Below, piece after piece: positions 8,914-17,349 of a stretch of DNA of 64,000 bases (its first letter is position 1; each line of letters starts with the position of its first letter). A program made the position numbers and the translations under genes. This stretch comes from CAVOKN01 sp963696505. GTDB taxonomy: Bacteria; Pseudomonadota; Gammaproteobacteria; Burkholderiales; Rhodocyclaceae. Location: assembly GCA_963696505.1 (NCBI GenBank), contig CAVOKN010000001.1, positions 104,306-168,305 on the forward strand. Direction: 5' to 3'. The notes beneath the pieces are model-generated. The model had not been told where the DNA came from. It saw only the letters and a program-made list of their open reading frames with translations, and searched no databases.

Positions 8914-9516
8914 TCAAGCGATTCGCACCCAGAAACCGAGCACCGCGGCGACGACGCCGAGCCCGAGCAGCAGATGCACCCGGCGTATTCCCATCACTGA
9001 CTCTCCGTGCTTGTAGCCGGTGATCATGGACTTCACCAGGTTTTCGCCGTGCAGGATGCTGCTCGCGATGACGCCCATGACGTGCACCGCGATCACGGCG
9101 AGCATCAGGTTGGACGCACCCTCGTGCAGCTCCTCGAACAACTCGCCGCCGACGTCGTTGTACACGGCGTAACCGCTGGCGCCGGAAAGCAAGCCGAGGG
9201 ACAGGATCAGCCAGATCGCCCAACTGCCCGCCGGATTGTGGCCGACAAAGTGTTGCGGCCGCAGGGACAGCAGCGACTTGAGATACTCGTGCACCGCCCC
9301 CGGCCCGAACGCGAAGCTGGTAAAGCGCGCGTAGCGCGTGCCCACCACGCCCCACACCAGGCGGAAGGCGATCAGCCCGAGCAGGGTGTAGCCGAGCATG
9401 ACGTGTACATCGCGGAACTTCTCCGACTCGGCGGTCAGGAAGGCGCCGGCGAAGCTCAGCGCCAGCAGCCAGTGGAAGGCTCGCGTCGGCAGATCCCAGA
9501 CCAGTATGCGGCTCAT
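8914..9516 (-). CDS. Cytochrome b561-type membrane protein, partner of DHC
   Basis: A 200-aa protein of the cytochrome b561/hydrogenase-cytochrome-b type. It begins RILVWDLPTRAFHWLLALSF, which places the first heme-ligand His in TM1, and has further candidate ligand His in DVHVMLGY, in the LHEGASN segment and in VIAVHVMGV; about four to five TM helices are visible. It is expected to move electrons between the quinone pool and periplasmic c-type cytochromes. It lies 18 bp after the DHC gene. In Rhodobacter sphaeroides a b-type membrane cytochrome gene accompanies the SHP and DHC genes, so this is likely the quinol-side donor of that chain. Confidence 0.85.
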   Translation of the reverse strand: MSRILVWDLPTRAFHWLLALSFAGAFLTAESEKFRDVHVMLGYTLLGLIAFRLVWGVVGTRYARFTSFAFGPGAVHEYLKSLLSLRPQHFVGHNPAGSWAIWLILSLGLLSGASGYAVYNDVGGELFEELHEGASNLMLAVIAVHVMGVIASSILHGENLVKSMITGYKHGESVMGIRRVHLLLGLGVVAAVLGFWVRIA

Positions 9517-9534
9517 GGCATTCCCCTTCGGCGT

Positions 9535-10017
9535 TCAGCGCGGCACGCGCAGCGTGCGTTCGCTGTAGTCGCCCTGGGCCGCCTGGATGTGGCAGGCCTC
9601 GCAGTTGGCGGCGCTCTTGACCTTCGGGTGCTGCCACACGGCGGGCGACAGATCCTCGCTGTGTTCGTGCTGGAACCAGCGGGTTTCCGTGATGCGCAGG
9701 CCCTCGCTCCCCGCCTTGGTGCGACGTGCGGCGTTGGCGTCGAGGTAGTCGGCGATCTCCCGCGCCGTCTTCGCGTCGAGGCTGGCATCCGAGCCGAAAT
9801 GCTTTTCCAGCCCATCCATGATGCCCTTCCAGCTTGCCGCGGCGAGCAGTTGCGGCGGATAGGCGACGTGGCAGGAACCACCGCACTCGGCCTTGTACTT
9901 CTCGCTGCGGAGGGGATAGACGTGCTCGCCGGCGTGGGCAAGCCCCGCCACCAGGACTACGGCCGCGACGCCGGCCAGCAGCGTCAGGGCGCGCTTGCGT
10001 TTCAATGTCGAATTCAT
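9535..10017 (-). CDS. Diheme cytochrome c (DHC family)
   Basis: A 160-aa exported cytochrome. The signal peptide ends near LAHAG (residue 30). The first heme site reads C45-G-G-S-C49-H50, followed by VAYPPQLL as in DHC proteins; the second is C139-E-A-C142-H143. The segment SWKGIMDGLEKHFGSDASLD is characteristic of the family. The first site has three rather than two residues between its cysteines, which is unusual. The gene starts 4 nt after the shp stop. DHC from Rhodobacter sphaeroides reduces SHP, so this protein is likely the electron donor to the product of 10022-10438. Confidence 0.9.
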   Translation of the reverse strand: MNSTLKRKRALTLLAGVAAVVLVAGLAHAGEHVYPLRSEKYKAECGGSCHVAYPPQLLAAASWKGIMDGLEKHFGSDASLDAKTAREIADYLDANAARRTKAGSEGLRITETRWFQHEHSEDLSPAVWQHPKVKSAANCEACHIQAAQGDYSERTLRVPR

Positions 10018-10021
10018 GGTC

Positions 10022-10438
10022 TCACCTCTTCACGGTCATCAGATATGCCAGGACGTCGCCCTTTTCCTGCGCCGAACAGGCGCGGCTCAGAACGTCGTTG
10101 CAGTTGCGCTTGAACCACTTCTCCACTTTCTCGGCGCTGGCGAAGCGCTCGGCATTGGCGGCGGGCGCCAGCGGCTTCACCTCCTTGCCGGTCTTGGCGT
10201 GCTTGCCGGTGGCGGCCGGATTCTGCGTGTGGCACGAAGCGCAACTCCACTCGCCGCCGTGGGTCTTGTTGAACAACTGCTCGCCGCGCTGGACAGAAAA
10301 GCCGGCGAATTTCGGGTCCGTCTGGCGCGCCGAGGTTTCGAAGGACTTGAGGAAGTCGGCCGGCGTCTCGGCGCGGGCACCGCCAGCCGCCAGCAGCGCG
10401 CCTGCCAGCAGGGCGGCTGCGAGAATCCTGTTGCGCAT
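10022..10438 (-). CDS. shp: Sphaeroides heme protein-like oxygen-binding cytochrome c (SHP, DUF1924)
   Basis: A 138-aa exported monoheme cytochrome. Signal peptide to about residue 23 (GGARA). Heme site CASCH at 66-70. The C-terminal stretch KWFKRNCNDVLSRAC (residues 108-122) holds the Asn that serves as the weak sixth heme ligand in SHP and two Cys (113, 121) that could pair as in SHP. Ligand-binding high-spin cytochromes of this kind bind oxygen and nitric oxide transiently; the physiological role is unsettled. The start at 10438 has a GGGAGA ribosome site and gives a clean signal peptide; the longer upstream frame lacks one. First gene of shp-dhc-cytb. Confidence 0.9.
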   Translation of the reverse strand: MRNRILAAALLAGALLAAGGARAETPADFLKSFETSARQTDPKFAGFSVQRGEQLFNKTHGGEWSCASCHTQNPAATGKHAKTGKEVKPLAPAANAERFASAEKVEKWFKRNCNDVLSRACSAQEKGDVLAYLMTVKR

Positions 10439-10446
10439 CGTGTTCT

Positions 10447-10467
10447 CCCATCGTTGTGATCGATGGG
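10447..10467. promoter_or_regulatory. Inverted repeat in the shp leader
   Basis: CCCATCG (10447-10453) and CGATGGG (10461-10467) form a 7-bp inverted repeat with a 7-nt spacer, directly upstream of the shp ribosome site. It could be an operator or a leader hairpin. The gap between the octaheme gene and shp (10439-10718) shows no other clear feature and no strong sigma-70 promoter. Confidence 0.25.
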
Positions 10468-10718
10468 GCGCAGTCTGGACGCGGAAGCTTAAGACCTTCT
10501 TATGGCAGCCGGACCAACGGCTACGACCCCTGCCACCCGCGCTCGCGTGGTTCGCCTCGACACGACCATGCAGGTCGCTGACATTGAACTCGACGGGAAT
10601 ACGCTGCATCTGCCTGCCAGGCGGCAATAACCGGCCTGTCGGGCATTCACGGCCGCGGCACCCCTTCCGCCGTGTAGGCGCCGGCCGGCCGCAGGACGTC
10701 GCGAACTTCCCCCCCGGT

Positions 10719-13241
10719 TCAGGAAGTGCCGCCGAGCTGGCGGACAAGTTGTGCGGCCTCTGGGCTTTCGGGTTCGATCTCGGCGAGGCGCCGAGCATAG
10801 GTCAGTGCGCGCTGCGCATTCCCGGCTTCGTGTTCGAACAGCGCCAGCGCCTGGAGCACATCCCGCTGGTAAGGGTGCCGCTTCAGCGCGCCTTCGAGCA
10901 CGCGCATCGCCTGCTCCCGCTTTCCGCCGTCCTTCAGGGCAATGGCGTGGACATAGGCGAAGCGGGCGTTGTCCGGCGCGAGCCGCGCCGCTTGCGAAAG
11001 CTCCTTGAGCGCTTCCGGCGTGCGCTTCTGGCGCACCAGCGAGAGTCCGAGGGCGAAGCGTGCCGGCGCCGATGCGGGGTCGCGGGCCAGCGCCTGGCGC
11101 AGCGTCTGCTCGGCCTCGCTCTCCAGGCCGCGGCTGCGCTGGACGTCGGCCAGGTTCAGCGCCGCCTGGACGAAGCTCGGATCGAGGGCTAGGGCGCTCC
11201 GGTAGGCCGCGATCGCCGCCTCGTGCCTGCCCTGCGCCGCTTGCAGATTGCCCAGATTGGCGCGCCCCTCGGGGCGGTCGGCGTTGAAGCGCTCGGCGGC
11301 GACATACTCTTCGAGCGACGAAGCGAACTTCGTCCGCTGCTGCGGCGACAGGCGCGACTCCGCCTCGCCGGCAAGCGCCCGCGCGGCGGCCATCCTCACC
11401 TCGCGCACCGCATCTTCGAGCAGCGGCGGGAGTATCTGAGCACGCAGGGCGGGGTCGGCCTCAGCGAGTGCTTCGGCCCCCGCCGCACGCACTAGCGCGT
11501 CCGGATCGCCGAGAGCGCTGCGCAAGGCCGGCAGCGTGGCGGGGCTCGTATAGCGGGCGAGCCGCTGCACTGCGCTCGCCCGTGCAATGGCTGATTGCTG
11601 CCTGTCCCCGACGATGCCAAGCAGGGCTTGCTGCGCGCCAGGCGCCCCGCGCTCGCCCAGGTCCAAGGCCTCGGCGAAAGTCTGGTAGCCCGGCCTGGGC
11701 TGAGGAAACCACCCCTTGAGCGCATCGACTGCCCACTGCGGCTTGCGCTCCGCATGGCAAGCGTTGCAGGCGTTCGGGATGCCGAGGCTCACCGTGCGGT
11801 CGGGGCGCGGAATGCGGAAGCCATGGTCGTGACGCGGATCGACCACCATGTAGGTCGTCGTCGGCATGTGGCAGGCGGCGCACTCCGCACCCCTGGTGCC
11901 CGGCGCATGGTGATGATGAGAGGCGGCATCGTACTTCGCCGGCAGATGACACTGGCCGCAGACCGCGCTGCCGGGCGCGCGCAGCTTCATGCTGTGCGGG
12001 TCGTGGCAATCCGAGCACGTAACCCCCTTGGCGTGCATGCGGCTGCCGAGGAAGGAGCCATAGTTGTAGACCTCGTCGCGCATCTGCCCGTCGTCGTAGT
12101 ACAGGCCCGGTTCGATGAGCGAAGCGCGGAAGCCGTCGGCGAAGCGCTGCCCGGCATGCCAGGCATCCGAGAACTGGCCGCGCCGCGCGTGGCAGCGCGC
12201 GCAGGCCTCGATCTCCCGCGACGAATCGCGCGGTTTGGAGCGCACGGCATCGCCGGTGCCGGAATCGATCGCCCAGATCGCGCCCTGGCGCTCGTCGAAT
12301 GCCACCGCGAGGCCCTTGCCTTTGCCCTCGTAGCGCTGCCAGTTGCCTTCGCGCTTCGCCCACCCGACATGCCCCGACCCGGGGCCGTGGCAGGCTTCGC
12401 AGGTGACGTTGATGTCGGTCCAGGCCGTCGCGTAGCGGTCCGTCGCCTCGTCGTAGTTCTTGCGCAGGTTGGTCGAGTGGCAGTCCGCGCACTGGTAGTT
12501 CCACACCTGATCGATGCCGGTCCAGTGGAGCGGGTCGCCGGGTCTGAGTTTGCGATCCGGATACAGGTGGAACCAGCGCTGCCCGCCCTGCGCCGCCGGC
12601 CGTGAATCCCACGCTATGCCCAGCGCCTGGAGGCGTCCGCCGCGAAACGCCACCAGATACTGCTGCAGCGGGGTGAAGCCGAAGGCGTACTTGATCTCGT
12701 AGTCGGCGAGATTGCCGTCGGGGCCGTCCGTGTTGACGAAGAACCTGCCGTCGCGCTTGAAGAAAGTCGAGGTGACGCCGGCGTGGCTGAATTTCGCGCC
12801 GGCGAAACTGCCGAGCACCGTGGCATCGCTCGCCTCGGCCATCGCGCGGTCATGGTGCGAGCCTTTCCAGGCTTGATGTTCCTTGGCGTGGCACGCGGCG
12901 CAGGCGGCGCCGCCGACGTAGGCCGAGGCCGGCAGAGTCGCCGCGCCCGGCGGTGTTTCCGCCGGCTGAGCACGGGTCGGCACGGGTAGGTGAGGCTGCG
13001 CCGGCGGCTTCGACACGGCAAAGTAAAGCGCCGCCCCGAGCAGCAGTACGATCAGACCGAGCGCGAGCCACGGCAAGGCCGAGCGCCGGCCCGATGCCGT
13101 CACGGGTGCCTGGCCTTGTGCGGGGCCGGATTGGGCCTCCGATTGGGCCTTCGCCTTGCTTTGGGTGTCGTCTTTCTTGGCCAAGATGGAGTTCGGGAGC
13201 GCGGTGCGGCCAATGATGGCAGGGAACGGGCGCAACGGCAC
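10719..13241 (-). CDS. Octaheme c-type cytochrome with HEAT and TPR repeats
   Basis: An 840-aa protein with one N-terminal membrane anchor (about 53-75, WLALGLIVLLLGAALYF) and a large periplasmic part. Eight CXXCH heme sites are present at about 114, 251, 281, 347, 409, 428, 454 and 492. The surrounding sequence resembles the cytochrome c554-like fold, with spare His (HHHH at 442-445, HDHG at 471-474) as possible distal ligands. After about residue 530 come HEAT-like repeats, then TPR repeats to the C-terminus (for example NLGNLQAAQGRHEAAIAAYR). Such fusions are common as uncharacterised redox proteins; TPRs probably dock a partner. It lies upstream of shp on the same strand, 280 bp apart, so co-transcription is uncertain. 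Substrate unknown. Confidence 0.9.
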   Translation of the reverse strand: MPLRPFPAIIGRTALPNSILAKKDDTQSKAKAQSEAQSGPAQGQAPVTASGRRSALPWLALGLIVLLLGAALYFAVSKPPAQPHLPVPTRAQPAETPPGAATLPASAYVGGAACAACHAKEHQAWKGSHHDRAMAEASDATVLGSFAGAKFSHAGVTSTFFKRDGRFFVNTDGPDGNLADYEIKYAFGFTPLQQYLVAFRGGRLQALGIAWDSRPAAQGGQRWFHLYPDRKLRPGDPLHWTGIDQVWNYQCADCHSTNLRKNYDEATDRYATAWTDINVTCEACHGPGSGHVGWAKREGNWQRYEGKGKGLAVAFDERQGAIWAIDSGTGDAVRSKPRDSSREIEACARCHARRGQFSDAWHAGQRFADGFRASLIEPGLYYDDGQMRDEVYNYGSFLGSRMHAKGVTCSDCHDPHSMKLRAPGSAVCGQCHLPAKYDAASHHHHAPGTRGAECAACHMPTTTYMVVDPRHDHGFRIPRPDRTVSLGIPNACNACHAERKPQWAVDALKGWFPQPRPGYQTFAEALDLGERGAPGAQQALLGIVGDRQQSAIARASAVQRLARYTSPATLPALRSALGDPDALVRAAGAEALAEADPALRAQILPPLLEDAVREVRMAAARALAGEAESRLSPQQRTKFASSLEEYVAAERFNADRPEGRANLGNLQAAQGRHEAAIAAYRSALALDPSFVQAALNLADVQRSRGLESEAEQTLRQALARDPASAPARFALGLSLVRQKRTPEALKELSQAARLAPDNARFAYVHAIALKDGGKREQAMRVLEGALKRHPYQRDVLQALALFEHEAGNAQRALTYARRLAEIEPESPEAAQLVRQLGGTS

Positions 13242-13399
13242 GGATCCTAGCCGAAACGTGAAGCCGCGGACCAGTTACTCCAGAGGTGTCCTGCCGGGCC
13301 GGGGAAAGGTGGCTGCCCCGCCGACTCGGCCACTCGGGAGGTCGGCGCAGGCCCCGTTGTCCCTGCCGTCGTGTCTCCGGGCGCTATTGGTCGAAAGCT

Positions 13400-15155
13400 A
13401 GCGTTGTCTTGGGCAACCGGAGCCGGGAGGCACACGCATGGATCTGCCGGGGGTGTCATTCTGTGGAAGGCCGTTCAGTAGCGCCGAGCTGCAGCTGATC
13501 GGCGCGGTGGTCAGGCGCTGCACCGGGTTGAGCCGCATGGAGCTCGCGCATACGGTGTGCGAGCTGCTTCAGTGGCAGCGCCCTGGCGGTGGGCTCAAGG
13601 CACGCGAGTGCCGCGAGTTTCTCGAACGGCTCGATGCGCAGGGGGTGCTGCTGCTGCCGCCCAAGCGCCCGACCAAGCCGGTGGGCAGCGCCACGCGCGT
13701 GCCGCTGAGCGAGCGCGGCGAAGCGGGCGCGGCGCTGCAGGGCACGGTCGGCGGCTTCGAGCCCATTGTGCTCGAACCGGTGCAAACCGAGCCGCAACGG
13801 CTGCTGTTTCGCGAGCTGGTGGGCCGGCATCACTACCTGGGTCATGCGGTACCGTTTGGCGCCCATCTGCGCTACCTTTTCTACTCCGGGCAGCAGGTGT
13901 TGGGCGCGATGCAGTTCTCCAGCCCGGCCTGGCGCCTGGCGGTGCGCGAGCGCTGGATCGGTTGGGATGAGCCAGCACGGCGGGGCAACCTGCAGCGGGT
14001 GGTCAGCCAGAGCCGCTTCCTGATCCTGCCCTGGGTGCACATTGCCAACCTGGCCAGTGTGGTGCTCTCGCGCGCGCAGCGGCGCCTGCGCCCGGACTGG
14101 CAGGCCCGCTACGGGGTGGAGCCGCTGCTGGTGGAGACCCTGGTCGATGAGAGCCGCTACCGCGGCCACTGCTACCGGGCGGCCAACTGGATCAGGCTCG
14201 GCGAGACGGCCGGTCGCGGGCGCATGGACCGGGCGCACCAGCGCGAGGGGGCCGCGCCCAAGGCGGTGTGGGTCTATCCGCTGGTGGCCCATGCCGCACA
14301 GCGGCTGCGGGGCGTGGCGTGAGGGCGGCGCGGGCGCCGGTGGAGGAGGACGAGTTTGCCATGGCACAGGAGGCGTTTGCCCAGCTGATCGAGTTCCTGC
14401 GCAGCTCGCACAGCCGGGCGCTCAGCCACACCGAGCTGGAAGCGGCGCTGAGCGAACGGGGCCGGGAGCTGCTGCGGGTGCTGTTCCAGGCGCATGTGGA
14501 CAGCCGCGGGCCGGGGCCGGCGGGCGCACCGGTGTGCGGGGCCGAGGGTGTGCAACGCAGCGAACAGCGCCTGCACGAGCGCGGGCTGTCCACCGTGTTC
14601 GGCGAGGTGCGGGTGAAACGGCTGGGCTATGGGGCGCCCGGTGTGGCGAGCCTGCATCCGCTGGATGCACAACTGAATCTGCCCGCCGGGGAGTACTCGC
14701 TGGGCGTGCGTCGCCTGGCCGCCGAACAGGCCGCCCAGGTGTCCTTCGAGGCCACGGTGCAGGCCTTGGCCCAGCACACGGGCAAGACCCTGGGCAAGCG
14801 CCAGGTCGAGGAGTTGGTGCGCCGCTCGGCGCAGGACTTCGATGCCTTCTATGCCCAGCGCAATGCCGATGCCGAGCGGGCGAGCAGTTCGATCCTGGCG
14901 CTGAGCGCCGACGGCAAAGGGGTCGTGATGCTGCCGCGCGACCTGCGCGAGCCCACGCGCAAGAAGGCGGCACAGGGACAGGCGCACAAGCTCGCCAAGC
15001 GGCTCTCCAAGGGCGAGAAGCGAAACCGCAAGCGCATGGCCACGGTGGCGGCGGTCTACACGGTCGCCCCCTATGTACGCACCCCCGAGCAGGTGGTGCG
15101 CAGCCTGGCCCCGCTGCACGAGGCGGCGCCAGCGCGCGCGGTGGAAAAGGGAATC
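13400..15155 (+). mobile_element. Truncated ISKra4-type insertion sequence with DUF4338 gene
   Basis: Two same-strand genes overlapping by four bases (GTGA at 14319-14322), a DUF4338 protein and an ISKra4-family transposase, form the element. The transposase loses its homology after about 15150 and lacks its catalytic C-terminal half, so the right part of the element has been deleted. Ends were not resolved; the left end lies somewhere in 13242-13437 and no terminal inverted repeat could be matched because the right end is gone. Confidence 0.7.
13438..14322 (+). CDS. DUF4338 / DruA-family protein, IS-associated
   Basis: A 294-aa protein of the DUF4338 family, whose name-giving member DruA belongs to Druantia anti-phage systems, but which is mostly found next to transposases. 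Typical conserved blocks are visible: HHYLGHAVPFGAHLRYLFYS, an AMQFSSPAWRLAVRERWIGW-like block, SRFLILPWVHIANLAS, LVETLVDESRYRGHCYRAAN and the C-terminal WVYPL. The start has a GGGAGG ribosome site seven bases upstream. No other Druantia genes (druB-druE helicase) are nearby and the gene overlaps an ISKra4 transposase, so it is best read as an accessory gene of the IS element; its biochemical role is unknown. Confidence 0.82.
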   Translation: MDLPGVSFCGRPFSSAELQLIGAVVRRCTGLSRMELAHTVCELLQWQRPGGGLKARECREFLERLDAQGVLLLPPKRPTKPVGSATRVPLSERGEAGAALQGTVGGFEPIVLEPVQTEPQRLLFRELVGRHHYLGHAVPFGAHLRYLFYSGQQVLGAMQFSSPAWRLAVRERWIGWDEPARRGNLQRVVSQSRFLILPWVHIANLASVVLSRAQRRLRPDWQARYGVEPLLVETLVDESRYRGHCYRAANWIRLGETAGRGRMDRAHQREGAAPKAVWVYPLVAHAAQRLRGVA

Positions 15156-15185
15156 AATTCGACAGCCTTCTCGGTGCTTCGGTGA
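14319..15185 (+). pseudogene. ISKra4-family transposase, 3'-truncated
   Basis: A GTG start at 14319 overlapping the DUF4338 stop (GTGA) gives a 288-codon frame. The N-terminal part matches ISKra4-type transposases: a leading helix region, GLSTVFGEVRVKRLGYG, LHPLDAQLNLPAGEYSLG, the segment QVSFEATVQALAQHTGKTLG, and ILALSADGKGVVM, which contains the first catalytic-type Asp. Intact members are roughly 450 residues or longer; here the sequence breaks after SLAPLHEAAPARAVEKG and ends in unrelated residues at 15183-15185. The element should therefore be immobile unless served in trans. Confidence 0.8.
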
Positions 15186-15478
15186 CCTTCACGATTTCGA
15201 TGTTGGTTTCGGGACTATCGGCCAGTGGCTCAACGGAAGACGCGGAAAGCAGCGACGCGCCTGATGTGGTCCCGGGCATGGAGCGGGCGCAGTCAAGGCC
15301 TCGCGACGTCAACGGCAACTCCACGATCATCGGCAGTTCACTCGACCGGCCCAAGCTCGAAAATCGACCTGGCATGGCGAAGTCCGGTAGCGGTATCGCC
15401 GATTTCGCCAGACCGGCGCGTCCGGATGTCCCGCACCGCTCTGCTATCATTTGCCGGACCAACGGCCCGACTCGATCC
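15156..15478. other. Junction region between truncated IS and exported-protein gene; no gene recognised
   Basis: About 320 bases follow the point where the transposase homology stops. The frame of the downstream gene is open throughout, and a minus-strand frame is open too, but neither translation looks like a known domain and neither has a convincing start and ribosome site. It probably holds flanking chromosomal DNA, possibly the remains of a gene cut by the deletion, plus the promoter region of the gene at 15479. Confidence 0.4.
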
Positions 15479-16204
15479 ATGCTCAAACCTAATGCTATCC
15501 CGCTCTTCCTGGTGTTGGCTGCCGCATCGATGGGCACCCCTCGCGCCCAAGGCCCGCAAGCAGACGCTTCATCGTCACCGCCAGCGCGGCCTGCCGCGCG
15601 CGTCGAGGTCGACGTCCGGATTTCACGCTCGGACGAGGTCAGGTCGCGCCTCGGCGACTCGCTGCTTCCCCCCGAGGCGGTCGGGCTGTTCCTGCTGCCG
15701 CAGGCCGTGGTTACGCCGGCGACGACGGCGGATACCGCCACGACAAGCGTAATCGGCCCCCCGGGCGGCCTGGACTTCGAACTCCCCGCTCGAACGGTGC
15801 TTTCCCAGCTCGCGGGAACCAGTCTCGCCTCGGACTTGGCCGCTCAGCTCAGGGAGCAGATGCGCGCCGCCCCGCTCGAAGCGGGCGATGCGTGGAGTTT
15901 CGAAGTGGCGATTGCCTATTTCGGACTGCGCTCGGAGCAGTGGCGGCCGACCGTCCAGTCGGAAACGGCGTCGTATTGCCTGGTCATAGGAGGTGTCGCC
16001 AGCGTCAGCGGCCTGCACGGGCCGCTAGACACCAGCGAATTCCGGCGCGGCGTAAACCAGCGCAGCGATGGCATGCCGGAACCGGAATGCCGGCCCCTGA
16101 GCGAATATGCCGCCAACGGAGGCAGGCTGCTGCGCGAGGCAACGCGTAACATGGCCTCGGTACTGGCGGCCTGGATCGTCAACCGCACGCTTCAATACCG
16201 CTGA
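15479..16204 (+). CDS. Exported protein of unknown function
   Basis: A 241-aa protein with a clear signal peptide (MLKPNAIPLFLVLAAASMG, cleavage near RAQG at about residue 24). The mature part starts with an Ala/Ser/Pro-rich linker, followed by VEVDVRISRSDEVRSRLGDS and a mixed region with two Cys in the C-terminal third (SYCLVIGG and PECRPLSEY) that may form a disulfide. No family was recognised. The same frame is open far upstream into the IS element, but the Met at 15479 is chosen because only it yields an export signal. It is convergent with the outer-membrane pseudogene at 16383. Confidence 0.6.
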   Translation: MLKPNAIPLFLVLAAASMGTPRAQGPQADASSSPPARPAARVEVDVRISRSDEVRSRLGDSLLPPEAVGLFLLPQAVVTPATTADTATTSVIGPPGGLDFELPARTVLSQLAGTSLASDLAAQLREQMRAAPLEAGDAWSFEVAIAYFGLRSEQWRPTVQSETASYCLVIGGVASVSGLHGPLDTSEFRRGVNQRSDGMPEPECRPLSEYAANGGRLLREATRNMASVLAAWIVNRTLQYR

Positions 16205-16382
16205 AGCGCTGCCTGCCGGTAGCGTCGCGGGTGCTTGGTTCCTCCGGCCTGTATCCCGCCCTCAAGCTCCCGCAGTCGGTCCAAGCCGCGGGCCGAACCA
16301 TTTTTCCGAACGCGCCCTGCGCGGTGCCCGCCGCGCTCCTGTGTGCGCTGACCGGTCTCGACCGCGACGACGGCGCGTCGAA

Positions 16383-17204
16383 TCACCAGCGGAAAGTCAG
16401 TCCCACCAGACCGCCGTTGAGGCTCATTTCCTCGATCGGCGAGTCGTTGAACTGGTAGTCGAGGTAACGCCAGGCCACGGTCACCGTTCCCCAGTCGAAG
16501 GCGTAGCCGATGCCGGCCATTGCCTGCCAGGTGAGATCCGAGTCGCCCGTCCCCACATCGACGTAGTAGGGCAACACCCAGCGGCGGTCGGCACTCAGCA
16601 CCACCGACCCCTTGAGGCCGACGATGGCGTCCCAGTTCGTTTCGTCGACGCCCTGGCTGCCGCTGCGGCCCGGGAGGCCGAGCGAGCCGATGTTGCCGTT
16701 GAAGGTCCAGTCGAATTGCTGCTCCACGCTGAGCATTCGGGCGCCGAACAGCAGATGGGTCGTATTCTGCGGGGTGTCGCTGATCGCATACATCCCGGCA
16801 AGAGTTCACGCCCAGGCCTCGATGTTGAGATTGGCGTCCACGCTCACCCCGGCCGGCAGCCCGGCCTGGCCGACCCTGAAGTCCCGCGAGCCCGACTTGG
16901 ACGCGCCTAGATCGACATACACCACGTCGGTGAACGCGCCCCATCGTCCCTTGCGCGCCTCAAGCGAGCCCATGAAGACCATTTCCAGGGCATCGATCAC
17001 CGCGTCGGAATCGACGTCGATCGACGAGCCGCCGCCGCCCGTGGGGAAGCTGGTTAACCCGCCGATGCTCGGGAGCCAGCCGTAGATCGAGGCTCGCCAC
17101 TGCCAGGCGTCGGTACTTCCCTGTGCGTGGGATGCAGCCGGCAGCAGCGCGGCGGCCACGAACAGCGGCGCCATGCGCCCGGCGATTCGAATTCCATTAT
17201 TCAT
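16383..17204 (-). pseudogene. Outer-membrane beta-barrel protein interrupted by an in-frame TGA
   Basis: Reading from the Met at 17204 (ribosome site AGAAGGAA), the frame encodes a signal peptide (LFVAAALLPAASHAQG) and beta-rich sequence ending LNIEAWA, then TGA at 16806-16808, and continues in the same frame with TLAGMYAISDTPQNTTHLL to a natural end in LVGLTFRW with a C-terminal aromatic, as in outer-membrane barrels. Read-through gives 273 codons, a coherent DUF-type porin-like protein. A single TGG-to-TGA change explains the break. It lies 145 bp downstream of the arylsulfatase on the same strand. Confidence 0.75.
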
Positions 17205-17349
17205 ATTGATTCCTTCTGGTTGGTTTGCCGCACCGGGTGCAGCAATGAATTCGGGTTCCCCTTGAGCGCGCCTGGTACCCCGTTTCGCAAGCTCGGCCAC
17301 GTATCGCCCCCCCGGAGGCATACGCAGGTGTGATCGAGAAGCCGTCTGC

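Noticed and set aside
13438..14322. A Druantia anti-phage system
   Set aside because: Only the DUF4338 gene is present; no druB-druE or large helicase is nearby and the gene is fused by overlap to an IS transposase.
14042..16204. One long plus-strand frame reading from the DUF4338 gene into the exported-protein gene
   Set aside because: Its first part is a wrong-frame reading of the IS genes; only the last 241 codons from 15479 have a signal peptide and look like a gene.
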